Assembly: GCF_022647665.1 (NCBI RefSeq)
Contig: NZ_CP071872.1
Coordinates: 558,001 to 622,000 of the forward strand
Origin: Streptomyces formicae
GTDB taxonomy: Bacteria; Actinomycetota; Actinomycetes; Streptomycetales; Streptomycetaceae
Reading direction: 5' to 3'
DNA length: 64,000 nt
Shown here in pieces: positions 27,739 to 35,481 of this stretch (its first letter is position 1; the number at the start of each line of letters is the position of its first letter). Both the position numbers and the translations under genes were made by a program. The notes beneath the pieces are model-generated. The model searched no databases, was not told the DNA's origin, and worked only from the letters and a program-made list of their open reading frames with translations.

Positions 27739-30662
27739 TCCGATACTTCGTCCACCCGGACTTGGAGAGGAAAACCGCCCTTCCCCGAGAACCTGCCAGC
27801 GGGGTCGTGCAGAAACACGGTCTTCAGCCGTTCCAGCGTGTGGAGTGGCGCGAGGTCGACCGGGTTCGAGTGGAAGCGGTGGAACAGCGCGATCGAGGTG
27901 ACGTCCGGGAAGAGGCGGGGGATCTGACGAAGGTGCGACGCCCCCGGATCCCTCAGGTCGAGGAAAAGACTCCTGGTCGGCGTCGCGGTTTCGGCACATG
28001 CGAGCTGGGTGTCGTCCAGGACCATCTCGGTGGGGGAGACTCCCTCGGGCAGCGAGAGGTCCGTCAGGCTCGGGCAGCGGTCGACCTCCAGGGTTTCCAG
28101 CAGGACCGCGGTCCGAAGGCAGCGGAAGTTGCTGAGTCCGCTGTTCTTGGAGATGCGCACGACAGGTGGTGAGCAGGCGCGGACCGTCCTGGCGATGAGC
28201 TCCTCCGGAAGATCACCCTGGAAGTGCAGTCCGCGGCTGCCGCCCAGGGCGCTCATGGCCTCCGCCTGTTCGTTGCTGCGGATCGTGAACTGCAGGCCGT
28301 ACGGATCGATGGCGGCCATGATCTCGGCGGCGTACTGCTCGATGTCGTAGCGATCCCAGGCCCAGGCGAGTTGTGCGCGCACCTGCAGCGACGGGTGCGC
28401 GGCGTACCGCGCGAGGAAGGGGATCGCCGCGTCCGATGCGATGTGCGAGGCGGTGACGACGGTCGTACGGGCGGCCTCGTCGTCGGCCACGTCGGCGGGG
28501 CCCGGCAGCAGGTCGAGGACGAGCGGGCCGGCCGTGGCCAGCTCGCGCGCCTCCTCCATCGTGCGGGGCGGAATGACCCGCGCCGTGCGGGCGAGCAGCG
28601 CCTCGCGGATCTCCGGCGAGATCTCCGTCGCCTGCTCCATCGCCGCCGCAGCGACCACGAGGGTCCGCAGCTGGGTGGCGCGGTCCTGCGCCGCGTCCGC
28701 CACGGCCAGCAACTCACGGAAGATCTCGGCGCATTCGCGGGGCCGGGCGTGGGCGACGGCCATGCGGATGACGTCTTCCCACTGGTCGTCCGCCGCGTGC
28801 TGGGTCAGGACGCCGATATGCCACTCGTCGACGATGGCCTTCGCGGCGAGGTAGTCCTGGAAGGTGCGGTGGACGAAGTCGACGGCACCGGGGGAGGGCT
28901 CGCGCAGCAGACCGCTGCGGTGGAGGAGGTGGGCGAAGACCGCCTGCGGGTCACCGGCGGCCGCGGCCTCGGGCACAGCGGGAATCGCGCCGGTGACGAG
29001 GGCCTCCGCCCGTGAGCGGTCCATCTCCGTGCGGCCGTTGAGCGTGAGCCAGTACGCGAGGCGCTGGACGAGCTGGATCTGCGGGGCCTCGGGGATGTCG
29101 ACCCCGGACGGGGTCCCCATGTCCCGCTCGCGGTCGCGGCGGTCGAGCAGCATCGACAGCGCGGCCTCGTACAGCGCTTTGCGGCCGCGGGGCAGAAAGC
29201 CGCGGCGGTCGCGGTGCAGGGCGCAGACGAGACCGCACATCAGCGGGTTGGTGGCCAGCAGGGCGAGGTCCCGCTTGATGCGGAGGGCGTCGAGGAGCGG
29301 CTGCTCGTACGACGCCGCGTCCGGGCCCGCGGCGCGGTGCCAGCGCCGGACGAAGGACGTCACCTCCGTGCGGCTCATGGGGGACAGGGTCAGCTCGGTG
29401 AAGCCGTCGGCGGCCAGCCAGTCGTCGCGTACGGCCGAGGGACGGGAGGTGACGAGCCAGCGGTTTCCGGCGTCGTACGTCGCGAGCAGGTCGCGCAGCC
29501 AGCGGCGGGTGCGCTCGCGCTCGGCCTCGGGGATCTCGTCGATGCCGTCGATCAGGACCAGGGCGCGGCCCGCGGACAGGACCCGGTCGGCCCAGCCGTC
29601 GGGCGGGGTGAGGGGGCAGCCGGCCGCGGTGAGGAAGTGGCCGGGCGGCGGCAGCCGCTCGCCGTGCCGGGTGAGGGTGCGCAGAGGGAGGACGAAGGGG
29701 ACGCGGTCGCGGAGGTAGGCCATCCGCTCGTCGTGATCACGGCTGGTGGTGGAGATGGCGAGCCACTGGACGAGTGTGGTCTTGCCGGAGCCGGCGACCC
29801 CGCGGAGCAGGACCTTGTCGTGCTGGGCGAGGGCCTCGTCCGCGCGGACCGGGGTGCGGTGCTCGCGCAGCGCGGTGTCCAGGGAGCCGCGCAGCCCGGT
29901 GGGGCTCCCTGGGTCGCGGAGCGGGGGCCGTCCGACGGGTTCGTCGGCCGCGGACGCCTCCAGGCTCAGATACGCCATGTCGAGCGGCCAGGCGTCCGGC
30001 GAGTGGTGCAGGTCGATGCCGTAGATGGTCAGGCCGCCGTGCTTCTTCGCGACGTACGCCAGATAGCGGTGCTCGAAGGCCACGTCGCGGGCGTCGGCGC
30101 GGGGCAGGCGCACGATCAGCTCGTCGAGCCTGGCGAGCAGCTCGGCCTGGGTGCGGCTCTGCTCGACCAGCGTCCGGGCGACGAAGGAGGAGCGCTGGGT
30201 GAAGAACTGCAGGATGTGGAGGCAGGCCCACTCGGTGACCGAGTCCAGGTACAGCGTGGCGTCCGCCGACAGCCCGTCGGCGGCGCGCCGGGCCTCAGCC
30301 GAGGTCCGCAGCCGCCGGGCCAGCTCGCGGTGGCCGTGGCGCACCGCCTGGACGTCGTCCATCTCCAGGTCGCCGAGGGTGAGCAGGGTGCGGGCGAGGG
30401 CGTCGGCGACGGCCTCGGTCTCCTCCGGCGGGAACGGCGGCTCGCCCGGTCCGGCCTGGGACTGCTGGACGAGGGTGGAGGCGAGCTTGCGTACGTCCTT
30501 GTCGGTGAGGGTCCGCTTCTCGCCGCGGAAGGAGACGAGCCCGGCGAGCCGCACGGGCTTGTCCGTCAGCCCCGCCCCGGTCCCTTCGTGCACGAGGAGC
30601 CGCTTCAGGAGCGGTGTGACGGCGGCCGAGGCCAGCCGGGTGCCGATGAGTGCGGGCTCCAT
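27735..30662 (-). CDS. NACHT-domain STAND NTPase (NLR-like; candidate phage-defence protein)
   Basis: 975 aa. Residues 1-230 are an all-helical N-terminal domain of the NACHT-N-terminal-helical type. The NACHT NTPase spans about 280-480: Walker A GVAGSGKT (288-295), Walker B with the NACHT-specific LVLIDGIDEI (368-377), sensor RWLVTSRPSA (401-410), and NPLMCGLVCAL. The winged-helix end is DFVHRTFQDYLAAKAI (595-610). Residues 620-975 are helical, then leucine-rich-like (LRTAVLLETLEVDRCPSLTDL; LHTLERLKTVFL), suitable for sensing. No nuclease, TIR or protease effector is visible. The start ATG 30662 has GGGGGGA seven bases upstream. Family knowledge: bacterial NACHT proteins (bNACHT) protect against phage; here the role is inferred. 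It is a single gene between clpC and an M23 peptidase. Confidence 0.88.
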   Translation of the reverse strand: MEPALIGTRLASAAVTPLLKRLLVHEGTGAGLTDKPVRLAGLVSFRGEKRTLTDKDVRKLASTLVQQSQAGPGEPPFPPEETEAVADALARTLLTLGDLEMDDVQAVRHGHRELARRLRTSAEARRAADGLSADATLYLDSVTEWACLHILQFFTQRSSFVARTLVEQSRTQAELLARLDELIVRLPRADARDVAFEHRYLAYVAKKHGGLTIYGIDLHHSPDAWPLDMAYLSLEASAADEPVGRPPLRDPGSPTGLRGSLDTALREHRTPVRADEALAQHDKVLLRGVAGSGKTTLVQWLAISTTSRDHDERMAYLRDRVPFVLPLRTLTRHGERLPPPGHFLTAAGCPLTPPDGWADRVLSAGRALVLIDGIDEIPEAERERTRRWLRDLLATYDAGNRWLVTSRPSAVRDDWLAADGFTELTLSPMSRTEVTSFVRRWHRAAGPDAASYEQPLLDALRIKRDLALLATNPLMCGLVCALHRDRRGFLPRGRKALYEAALSMLLDRRDRERDMGTPSGVDIPEAPQIQLVQRLAYWLTLNGRTEMDRSRAEALVTGAIPAVPEAAAAGDPQAVFAHLLHRSGLLREPSPGAVDFVHRTFQDYLAAKAIVDEWHIGVLTQHAADDQWEDVIRMAVAHARPRECAEIFRELLAVADAAQDRATQLRTLVVAAAAMEQATEISPEIREALLARTARVIPPRTMEEARELATAGPLVLDLLPGPADVADDEAARTTVVTASHIASDAAIPFLARYAAHPSLQVRAQLAWAWDRYDIEQYAAEIMAAIDPYGLQFTIRSNEQAEAMSALGGSRGLHFQGDLPEELIARTVRACSPPVVRISKNSGLSNFRCLRTAVLLETLEVDRCPSLTDLSLPEGVSPTEMVLDDTQLACAETATPTRSLFLDLRDPGASHLRQIPRLFPDVTSIALFHRFHSNPVDLAPLHTLERLKTVFLHDPAGRFSGKGGFPLQVRVDEVSD

Positions 30663-31140
30663 GTGCGATCCCCCCAGATCCTCGAGATACCCGACCTCCC
30701 CGGGCGGCGTTTCCCCCGGAAAATCGGCGTTTTTGGTGTGACCCACGACGCACCGCGGCCGCCGCGGTCGTGACAAGGCGCACAGGCCGTTCCGAGCCTA
30801 CTAGGCGCCTTAGTGGGGGTTTCCGGTGGTGCTCCGGGGCTTTCGGGGGCCGCGGGAGGGACTTTCGGCCCATGGGTGGCGGGGGTGCGGGAACGGCAAG
30901 GCGGGCATCCGGCCCGTATTGCCTCTACATGCAGTTAAACCGGGCTTCGTCCGTAGATTTCGGACAGTGCGGGAGTGGAGTTCCGACGGCGTCAAGGGTC
31001 CGGCTCACATGGCTCCGGCTACGACGGGATGTCGTAGATGGGGTGTTTGAGGTGGCTTGGGGGTCCGGGTTACCAAGGTGTTGGCCCGGTGCTGATGCGC
31101 CGGGCAGCGACTTGCCCGATCAGCCCGGAGGTTCTCCCGC
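30663..31140 (+). promoter_or_regulatory. 478-bp divergent intergenic region (NACHT gene / M23 peptidase)
   Basis: No coding-like ORF. It has an AT-richer patch near 30925-30965 (CATGCAGTTAAACC, then CCGTAGATTTCGG) that may hold the peptidase promoter. Near 31090-31125 a GC-rich stem (GCCCGGTGC with GCGCCGGGC nearby) precedes the ribosome site CCCGGAGG at 31125-31131. I found no conserved c-di-AMP riboswitch core. Confidence 0.45.
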
Positions 31141-31791
31141 ATGTCGAAGCGCAACATCAACCAGCTCCGCCCGTCCGTGCTCCGTACCCGTGGCGCCGTC
31201 GTGGCCGCCGGACTCGGCGCCGTGATGGTCGTCGGAGCCGGTGCCGGTGTCGCCACCGCCGACGCGGTGAAGGCCTCTCCCGCCATCGCCGTGGCCCAGC
31301 AGGCCAAGGCTCAGGCGAAGGCGGCCGCGCAGGCCCACGTCTCCGTCAAGTCCGTCGCCGCCAAGAAGGCCGGCTCCTGGGTCAAGCCCGTCGGCCACTA
31401 CACCCTGAGCGCCAGCTTCAACCAGGGCGGCGCGATGTGGTCCCACAAGCACTCCGGCCAGGACTTCGCCGTTCCGGTCGGCACCCCGGTCAAGGCCGCC
31501 AGCACCGGCGTCGTCGTCAAGGCCGGCCCGAACGGTGGCGGCGACGGTCCCGCGTACGGCAACGCCATCGTGATCAAGCACGGTAACGGCCGCTACACGC
31601 AGTACGCCCACCTGTCGAAGATCAACGTGCGCATAGGCCAGTCCGTGAACGCCGGCAGCACCATCGCCCTCTCCGGCAACACCGGCAACTCGTCCGGCCC
31701 CCACCTGCACTTCGAGGTTCGTACGACCCCGAACTACGGCTCGGCCCTGAACCCGGCCACCTTCCTGCGCGCCCAGGGCGTCTCCATCTGA
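31141..31791 (+). CDS. Secreted M23-family (LytM) metallopeptidase
   Basis: 216 aa. Zinc endopeptidase that cuts peptidoglycan cross-bridges outside the cell. Signal peptide: basic N-terminus MSKRNINQLRPSVLRTR, hydrophobic core, and a likely cut after ATADA near residue 42. An Ala/Lys-rich linker follows. In the LytM domain the first zinc ligands lie in WSHKHSGQDFAVPVGTPV (H-x(3)-D) near residue 100, and the last in GPHLHFEVR (H-x-H) near 190. The AYGNAIVIKHGNGRYTQYAHLS strand pair is also typical. It is a single gene, convergent with the TetR gene through a 14-bp minisatellite. Confidence 0.94.
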   Translation: MSKRNINQLRPSVLRTRGAVVAAGLGAVMVVGAGAGVATADAVKASPAIAVAQQAKAQAKAAAQAHVSVKSVAAKKAGSWVKPVGHYTLSASFNQGGAMWSHKHSGQDFAVPVGTPVKAASTGVVVKAGPNGGGDGPAYGNAIVIKHGNGRYTQYAHLSKINVRIGQSVNAGSTIALSGNTGNSSGPHLHFEVRTTPNYGSALNPATFLRAQGVSI

Positions 31792-31816
31792 CGCTGACTG
31801 CCCGCAGTGCGATCGC

Positions 31817-31872
31817 TGCGATGTGGTCACTGCGATGTGGTGACTGCGGTGCGGTCACTGCGATGCGGTCAC
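31817..31872. repeat. 14-bp tandem repeat (four copies) between convergent genes
   Basis: The unit TGCGATGTGGTCAC is repeated four times with one or two changes per copy. The last copy covers the stop codon of the TetR gene. No stem-loop terminator is seen here. Confidence 0.8.
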
Positions 31873-32441
31873 TGAGGTGAGCTGCCGGGCCCGCGCTGGG
31901 CCTGGGTCACCAGATCGACGGCGACTTCGAGGAGAGCTTCGCGCTTTTCCTCGGGGTCGCCTTCGACGTTCTGCATGAAGAACGTCCCCGCGTGCATCGT
32001 GAACAGCGCGCTGATGCAGCGGACGCGGTCGGTCATCGGGAGGTCCGGCTCCTGGACCAGTCCGACCAGGGTGAGCAGGCGTTCCTTGAAGGTCAGGCCG
32101 ATGCTCAGCTCCCGCACGGTGGCCTGGTTCTCCTGCATGAACCGGAAGAGCGGCTCCGCGCCGGTCAGCGCCGCCTGATAGCGACGCAGGACCTCCGTCT
32201 TCGTCTCCAGGGTGCGCGGCTGCCCCTCGGCCCAGGCGATCAGGTCGTCGATCGGCTGCGTCAGATCCTCGAAGAGGCTGACGATGATGTCTTCCTTGGT
32301 CTTGAAGTGGTAGTACAACGCCGCCTTGGTGACATCCAGCCGCTCGGCGATCTCGCGCAGCGAGGTCTTCTCGTAGCCCTGCTCGGCGAAGAGCTCCAGG
32401 GCGACGTCCTGAATGCGCTGGCGAGTGTTGCCTCGTGCCAT
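31869..32441 (-). CDS. TetR-family transcriptional regulator (likely repressor of the adjacent MFS pump)
   Basis: 190 aa. The HTH is at residues 5-50: RQRIQDVALELFAEQGYEKTSLREIAERLDVTKAALYYHFKTKEDI, shown here by its halves LFAEQGYEKTSLREIA and VTKAALYYHFKTKEDI. The C-terminal ligand domain has no recognisable specificity. ATG 32441 is chosen because AGGAGA precedes it by about eight bases; upstream in-frame starts would run through the operator region. It is divergent from a DHA2 drug pump, and the 172 bp between them carry iterons and a long inverted repeat, the usual layout of a TetR repressor-pump pair. Confidence 0.9.
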   Translation of the reverse strand: MARGNTRQRIQDVALELFAEQGYEKTSLREIAERLDVTKAALYYHFKTKEDIIVSLFEDLTQPIDDLIAWAEGQPRTLETKTEVLRRYQAALTGAEPLFRFMQENQATVRELSIGLTFKERLLTLVGLVQEPDLPMTDRVRCISALFTMHAGTFFMQNVEGDPEEKREALLEVAVDLVTQAQRGPGSSPQ

Positions 32442-32475
32442 GGGGGGCTCTCCTGGGGGCGGCGTGGGCGTAGCC

Positions 32476-32505
32476 ATGAACGTACATGAACGTAAATGAA
32501 CGTAC
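32476..32505. promoter_or_regulatory. Three 10-bp iterons upstream of the TetR gene
   Basis: ATGAACGTAC, ATGAACGTAA and ATGAACGTAC follow each other directly, one helical turn per unit, ending next to ATGGACATGACCATG. They lie in the TetR gene leader and may be a binding site; function is inferred. Confidence 0.5.
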
Positions 32506-32521
32506 ATGGACATGACCATGA

Positions 32522-32594
32522 ACTTACTTGACGCCCGGCTAGTTTCGGGTCTACTGTCCCTCAGTCTAGTGAACTAGCCGGGCGGCAAGTAAGT
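32522..32594. promoter_or_regulatory. 23-bp inverted repeat, candidate TetR operator for the pump
   Basis: The arm at 32522-32544 (ACTTACTTGACGCCCGGC then TAGTT) is repeated in inverted form at 32572-32594 with one mismatch, 27 bp apart. The right arm ends six bases before the GGGGAG ribosome site of the MFS gene. The position overlaps the expected promoter. Confidence 0.75.
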
Positions 32595-32613
32595 GCTCAG
32601 GGGAGTGGAACCG

Positions 32614-34287
32614 ATGGCAAGACAGGAAGCGCCGGAGAAGGCGGTACCCGAGAAGGCGGGGGACGGCACTCCTGACGGGGCTCCCGCAGGCAGCGTCGAC
32701 GCTGACGGCGCTGCTGCCGTCAAGGCTCCTGGCGGGGCTCCGCAGCCGCGCAGCGTCCGCGTCGTCCTGCTCGCGCTGATGATCGCGATGCTGCTCGCCA
32801 TGCTCGACAACATGATCATCGGCACCGCGATGCCGACGATCGTCGGCGAGCTCGGCGGCCTCGCGCATCTGTCCTGGGTCGTCACCGCCTACACCCTCGC
32901 CACCGCCGCCTCCACCCCGATCTGGGGCAAGCTCGGCGACATGTACGGCCGCAAGGGCGTCTTCCTCACCTCGATCGTGATCTTCCTGATCGGCTCGGCG
33001 CTGAGCGGAATGGCCCAGGACATGGGCCAGCTGATCGGCTTCCGCGCGGTCCAGGGCCTGGGCGCCGGCGGACTGATGGTCGGCGTCATGGCGATCATCG
33101 GCGACCTGATACCGCCCCGTGAGCGCGGCAAGTACCAGGGCATGATGGCCGGCGTCATGGCCCTCGCCATGATCGGCGGACCGCTCGTGGGCGGCACCAT
33201 CACCGACCACTGGGGCTGGCGCTGGAGCTTCTACATCAACCTGCCGCTCGGTGCCGTCGCGCTCGTCATGCTCACCATCGTCCTGCACCTGCCGAAGCGG
33301 GACCGGGCGGAGCGGGGCGCGTTCAAGGGCCGCATCGACTACCTGGGCGCCGCGCTGCTCACGGTCGGCATCACGGCGATCGTGCTGGTCACCACCTGGG
33401 GCGGCACGGAGTACGCCTGGGACTCCGCCGTCATCATGGAGCTCGTCGCGATCGGCGTCGTGTCACTCGTCGGCTTCGTCTTCGTCGAGACCAAAGCCGC
33501 GGACCCGATCATTCCGCTGCACATATTCCGCAGCCGCAACTTCACGCTGATGTCGGTGATCGGCTTCCTCGTCGGCTTCGTGATGTTCGGAGCGGTGCTC
33601 TTCCTGCCGCTCTTCCAGCAGTCGGTGCAGGGCGCATCGGCCACCAACTCCGGGCTGCTGCTCCTGCCGATGCTGCTGTCGATGATGGCCGTCTCGCTGA
33701 TCGCGGGCCGGACCACCACCAACACGGGCAAGTACAAGATCTTCCCCATCATCGGCGGCGGGCTGATGACCGCGGGCCTCTTCCTGCTCGCGCAGATGGA
33801 CACCGACACGTCCCGGCTCACCTCCGGGCTGTACATGGCCGTGCTCGGCGCCGGCATGGGTTTCCTGATGCAGATCACGATGCTCGTCGCGCAGAACAGC
33901 GTCGAGCTGAAGGACATGGGCGTGGCCTCCTCGTCCACCACCCTCTTCCGTACGCTCGGCTCCTCCTTCGGCGTCGCGATCATGGGCGCGCTCTTCACCG
34001 GGCGCGTGGAGGACGAGATGGCGGCGCAGGGCGGCTCTGCGGTCACCCAGCAGTCCGCGCAGCTGAACGCGGCGAGTCTGGCCAAGCTGCCCGAGCAGGT
34101 GCGTGAGGCGTACCAGTTCGCGGTGGCGTCGGGCACCCACTCCGCGTTCCTCCTCGGTTCGGCGGTCGCGGTCCTCGGCTTCCTGGCGGCCTTCTTCGTC
34201 AAGGAGGTGCCGCTGAAGGGCGCGGGCCCGGCGAAGCCGGAGCCGGCGGCCCAGCAGGGCACGGAGAAGCTCGCGGAAGCTGTCTGA
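32614..34287 (+). CDS. MFS drug transporter, DHA2 (EmrB/QacA) family, 14 TM
   Basis: 557 aa. Proton-driven exporter with about 14 transmembrane helices. Hydrophobic helices begin near residue 50 (VVLLALMIAMLLAMLDNMIIGTAMP). Motif A is GKLGDMYGRKG near 108, and motif C is GGPLVGGTITDHWGWRWSF near 190. The first ~45 residues are an Ala/Pro/Gly-rich cytoplasmic lead, and the last ~30 are a charged tail. ATG 32614 is preferred over GTG 32593, since GGGGAG lies eight bases before it. It is divergent from the TetR gene. Substrates are unknown; family members export lipophilic drugs and antibiotics. Confidence 0.92.
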   Translation: MARQEAPEKAVPEKAGDGTPDGAPAGSVDADGAAAVKAPGGAPQPRSVRVVLLALMIAMLLAMLDNMIIGTAMPTIVGELGGLAHLSWVVTAYTLATAASTPIWGKLGDMYGRKGVFLTSIVIFLIGSALSGMAQDMGQLIGFRAVQGLGAGGLMVGVMAIIGDLIPPRERGKYQGMMAGVMALAMIGGPLVGGTITDHWGWRWSFYINLPLGAVALVMLTIVLHLPKRDRAERGAFKGRIDYLGAALLTVGITAIVLVTTWGGTEYAWDSAVIMELVAIGVVSLVGFVFVETKAADPIIPLHIFRSRNFTLMSVIGFLVGFVMFGAVLFLPLFQQSVQGASATNSGLLLLPMLLSMMAVSLIAGRTTTNTGKYKIFPIIGGGLMTAGLFLLAQMDTDTSRLTSGLYMAVLGAGMGFLMQITMLVAQNSVELKDMGVASSSTTLFRTLGSSFGVAIMGALFTGRVEDEMAAQGGSAVTQQSAQLNAASLAKLPEQVREAYQFAVASGTHSAFLLGSAVAVLGFLAAFFVKEVPLKGAGPAKPEPAAQQGTEKLAEAV

Positions 34288-34411
34288 GGAAGCTGTCCAA
34301 GGAATCGGTCTGACGGTCTGACCAGCAAGAACGTGACAGTGACGGCCCTGACGGCCCTCGGCGCACAGGCGCCGGGGGCCGTTGTCAGTGGGACGTGCCA
34401 GCATCGTGTGC

Positions 34412-34969
34412 GTGGAGAAGCACGGGGGAAGTCACGAGGAGCGGATCGGGGGAAGGGCCACCCCGCCGACGGCGCACCTTGCCCATCTGCGGCAGCTGCG
34501 CCTCGCCAAGGACGCCATGGACCGCGACTGGGCCGAGCCGCTCGACCTCGACGCCGTCGCCGCTCACGCCGGTTACTCGCGCTTCCACTTCGTCCGCGCC
34601 TTCAAGACGGTCTACGGCGAGACGCCCGGCCAGTATCTGTCGCGCAGACGGATAGAGCGGGCCGAGGAGCTCCTCCGCTCCGCGGACCTCTCGGTCACCG
34701 AGATCTGCTCACTGGTCGGCTTCAGCAGTCTCGGCACGTTCTCGACCCGGTTCAAGAAGCAGACGGGCCTGACCCCGAGCGAGTACCGGACGAAGCACGT
34801 GGGGCGCGGCGCCGCGCTCATACCCGGGTGCTACGCACTGCTCTGGGCGGGGGCCTTCCCGAAGCGCAGTTCTGACGACAGCAAGTCTGACGACAGCGAG
34901 AAGTCTGACGGCAGCAGGGGCAAGGACGACAGCAAGTCCGAGGACCGCAATTCTGAAGAAGCCGGTTGA
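34412..34969 (+). CDS. AraC-family transcriptional regulator with acidic Ser-rich tail
   Basis: About 185 aa. The double HTH is complete and near the N-terminus: LDLDAVAAHAGYSRFHFVRAFKTVYGETPGQYL, then SVTEICSLVGFSSLGTFSTRFKKQTGLTPSEYR. No sensor domain precedes it. The C-terminal ~35 residues are low-complexity (SDDSKSDDSEKSD, GKDDSKSED), encoded by GACGACAGCAAG-like repeats. The start is uncertain: GTG 34412 is used, with GTG 34406 and TTG 34382 as alternatives, and none has a clear ribosome site. The VOC gene follows 58 bp downstream; this AraC-VOC pairing recurs in actinomycetes, so it is the likely target. Confidence 0.8.
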   Translation: MEKHGGSHEERIGGRATPPTAHLAHLRQLRLAKDAMDRDWAEPLDLDAVAAHAGYSRFHFVRAFKTVYGETPGQYLSRRRIERAEELLRSADLSVTEICSLVGFSSLGTFSTRFKKQTGLTPSEYRTKHVGRGAALIPGCYALLWAGAFPKRSSDDSKSDDSEKSDGSRGKDDSKSEDRNSEEAG

Positions 34970-35027
34970 AGGACCCGCCGCCTACGGTGACAAGGCAAGC
35001 ACGACGAGCGTCGACCAGGAGCACGAA

Positions 35028-35474
35028 ATGATCAAGGGACTCGCCATTTCCACCGTCTGGGTCCTCGACCAGGACCGGGCCAAGGAGTTCTACACCGAGA
35101 AGCTCGGCCTCGAGGTGCGCAACGACATGACGATGGGCGAGGGCGGCATGCGCTGGCTCACCGTGGGAGCGAAGGACCAGCCGGACGTCGAGCTGACCCT
35201 GATGGTCCCCGGCGTGCCGGTCATGGATCCCGAGTCGGCGGAGGCGATAAAGCGGCTGGTCGCGAAGGGCATCCCCGGTGCGGGGGTCCTGACCACGGAC
35301 GACATCCACGGTGACTACGCCAGGCTGAAGGAGAAGGGCGTGGAGTTCCTGCAGGAGCCGCAGGAGCGTCCGTACGGCACGGAGGCGATCTTCCGGGACG
35401 ACTCCGGCAACTGGTTCTCGTTCACGCAGCGCCGTGAAGGGGGGCTGGACCTGGACAAGGACTGGGCCTGTTAG
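35028..35474 (+). CDS. VOC-family (glyoxalase/bleomycin-resistance type) protein
   Basis: 148 aa. Two betaalphabetabetabeta modules: MIKGLAISTVWVLDQDRAKEFYTEKLGLEVRNDM opens the first (key start VWVLDQDRAKEFYTEKLGL), and DDIHGDYARLKEKGVEFLQEP with FRDDSGNWFSFTQ forms the second. The final Glu/Asp region carries the metal-site residues typical of the fold, but no His ligand is seen at the start. The activity is therefore unclear: glyoxalase, dioxygenase or ligand-binding resistance protein. Probably co-transcribed with the AraC gene. Its stop is only seven bases from the stop of convergent cseC. Confidence 0.82.
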   Translation: MIKGLAISTVWVLDQDRAKEFYTEKLGLEVRNDMTMGEGGMRWLTVGAKDQPDVELTLMVPGVPVMDPESAEAIKRLVAKGIPGAGVLTTDDIHGDYARLKEKGVEFLQEPQERPYGTEAIFRDDSGNWFSFTQRREGGLDLDKDWAC

Positions 35475-35481
35475 CCGGGAG

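Noticed and set aside
30955..31140. Possible c-di-AMP (ydaO) riboswitch before the M23 peptidase gene
   Set aside because: Streptomyces wall-hydrolase genes often have one and disA is nearby, but I could not find the conserved core sequences here.
31817..31872. CRISPR-like array
   Set aside because: 14-bp units directly adjacent with no spacers; a minisatellite.
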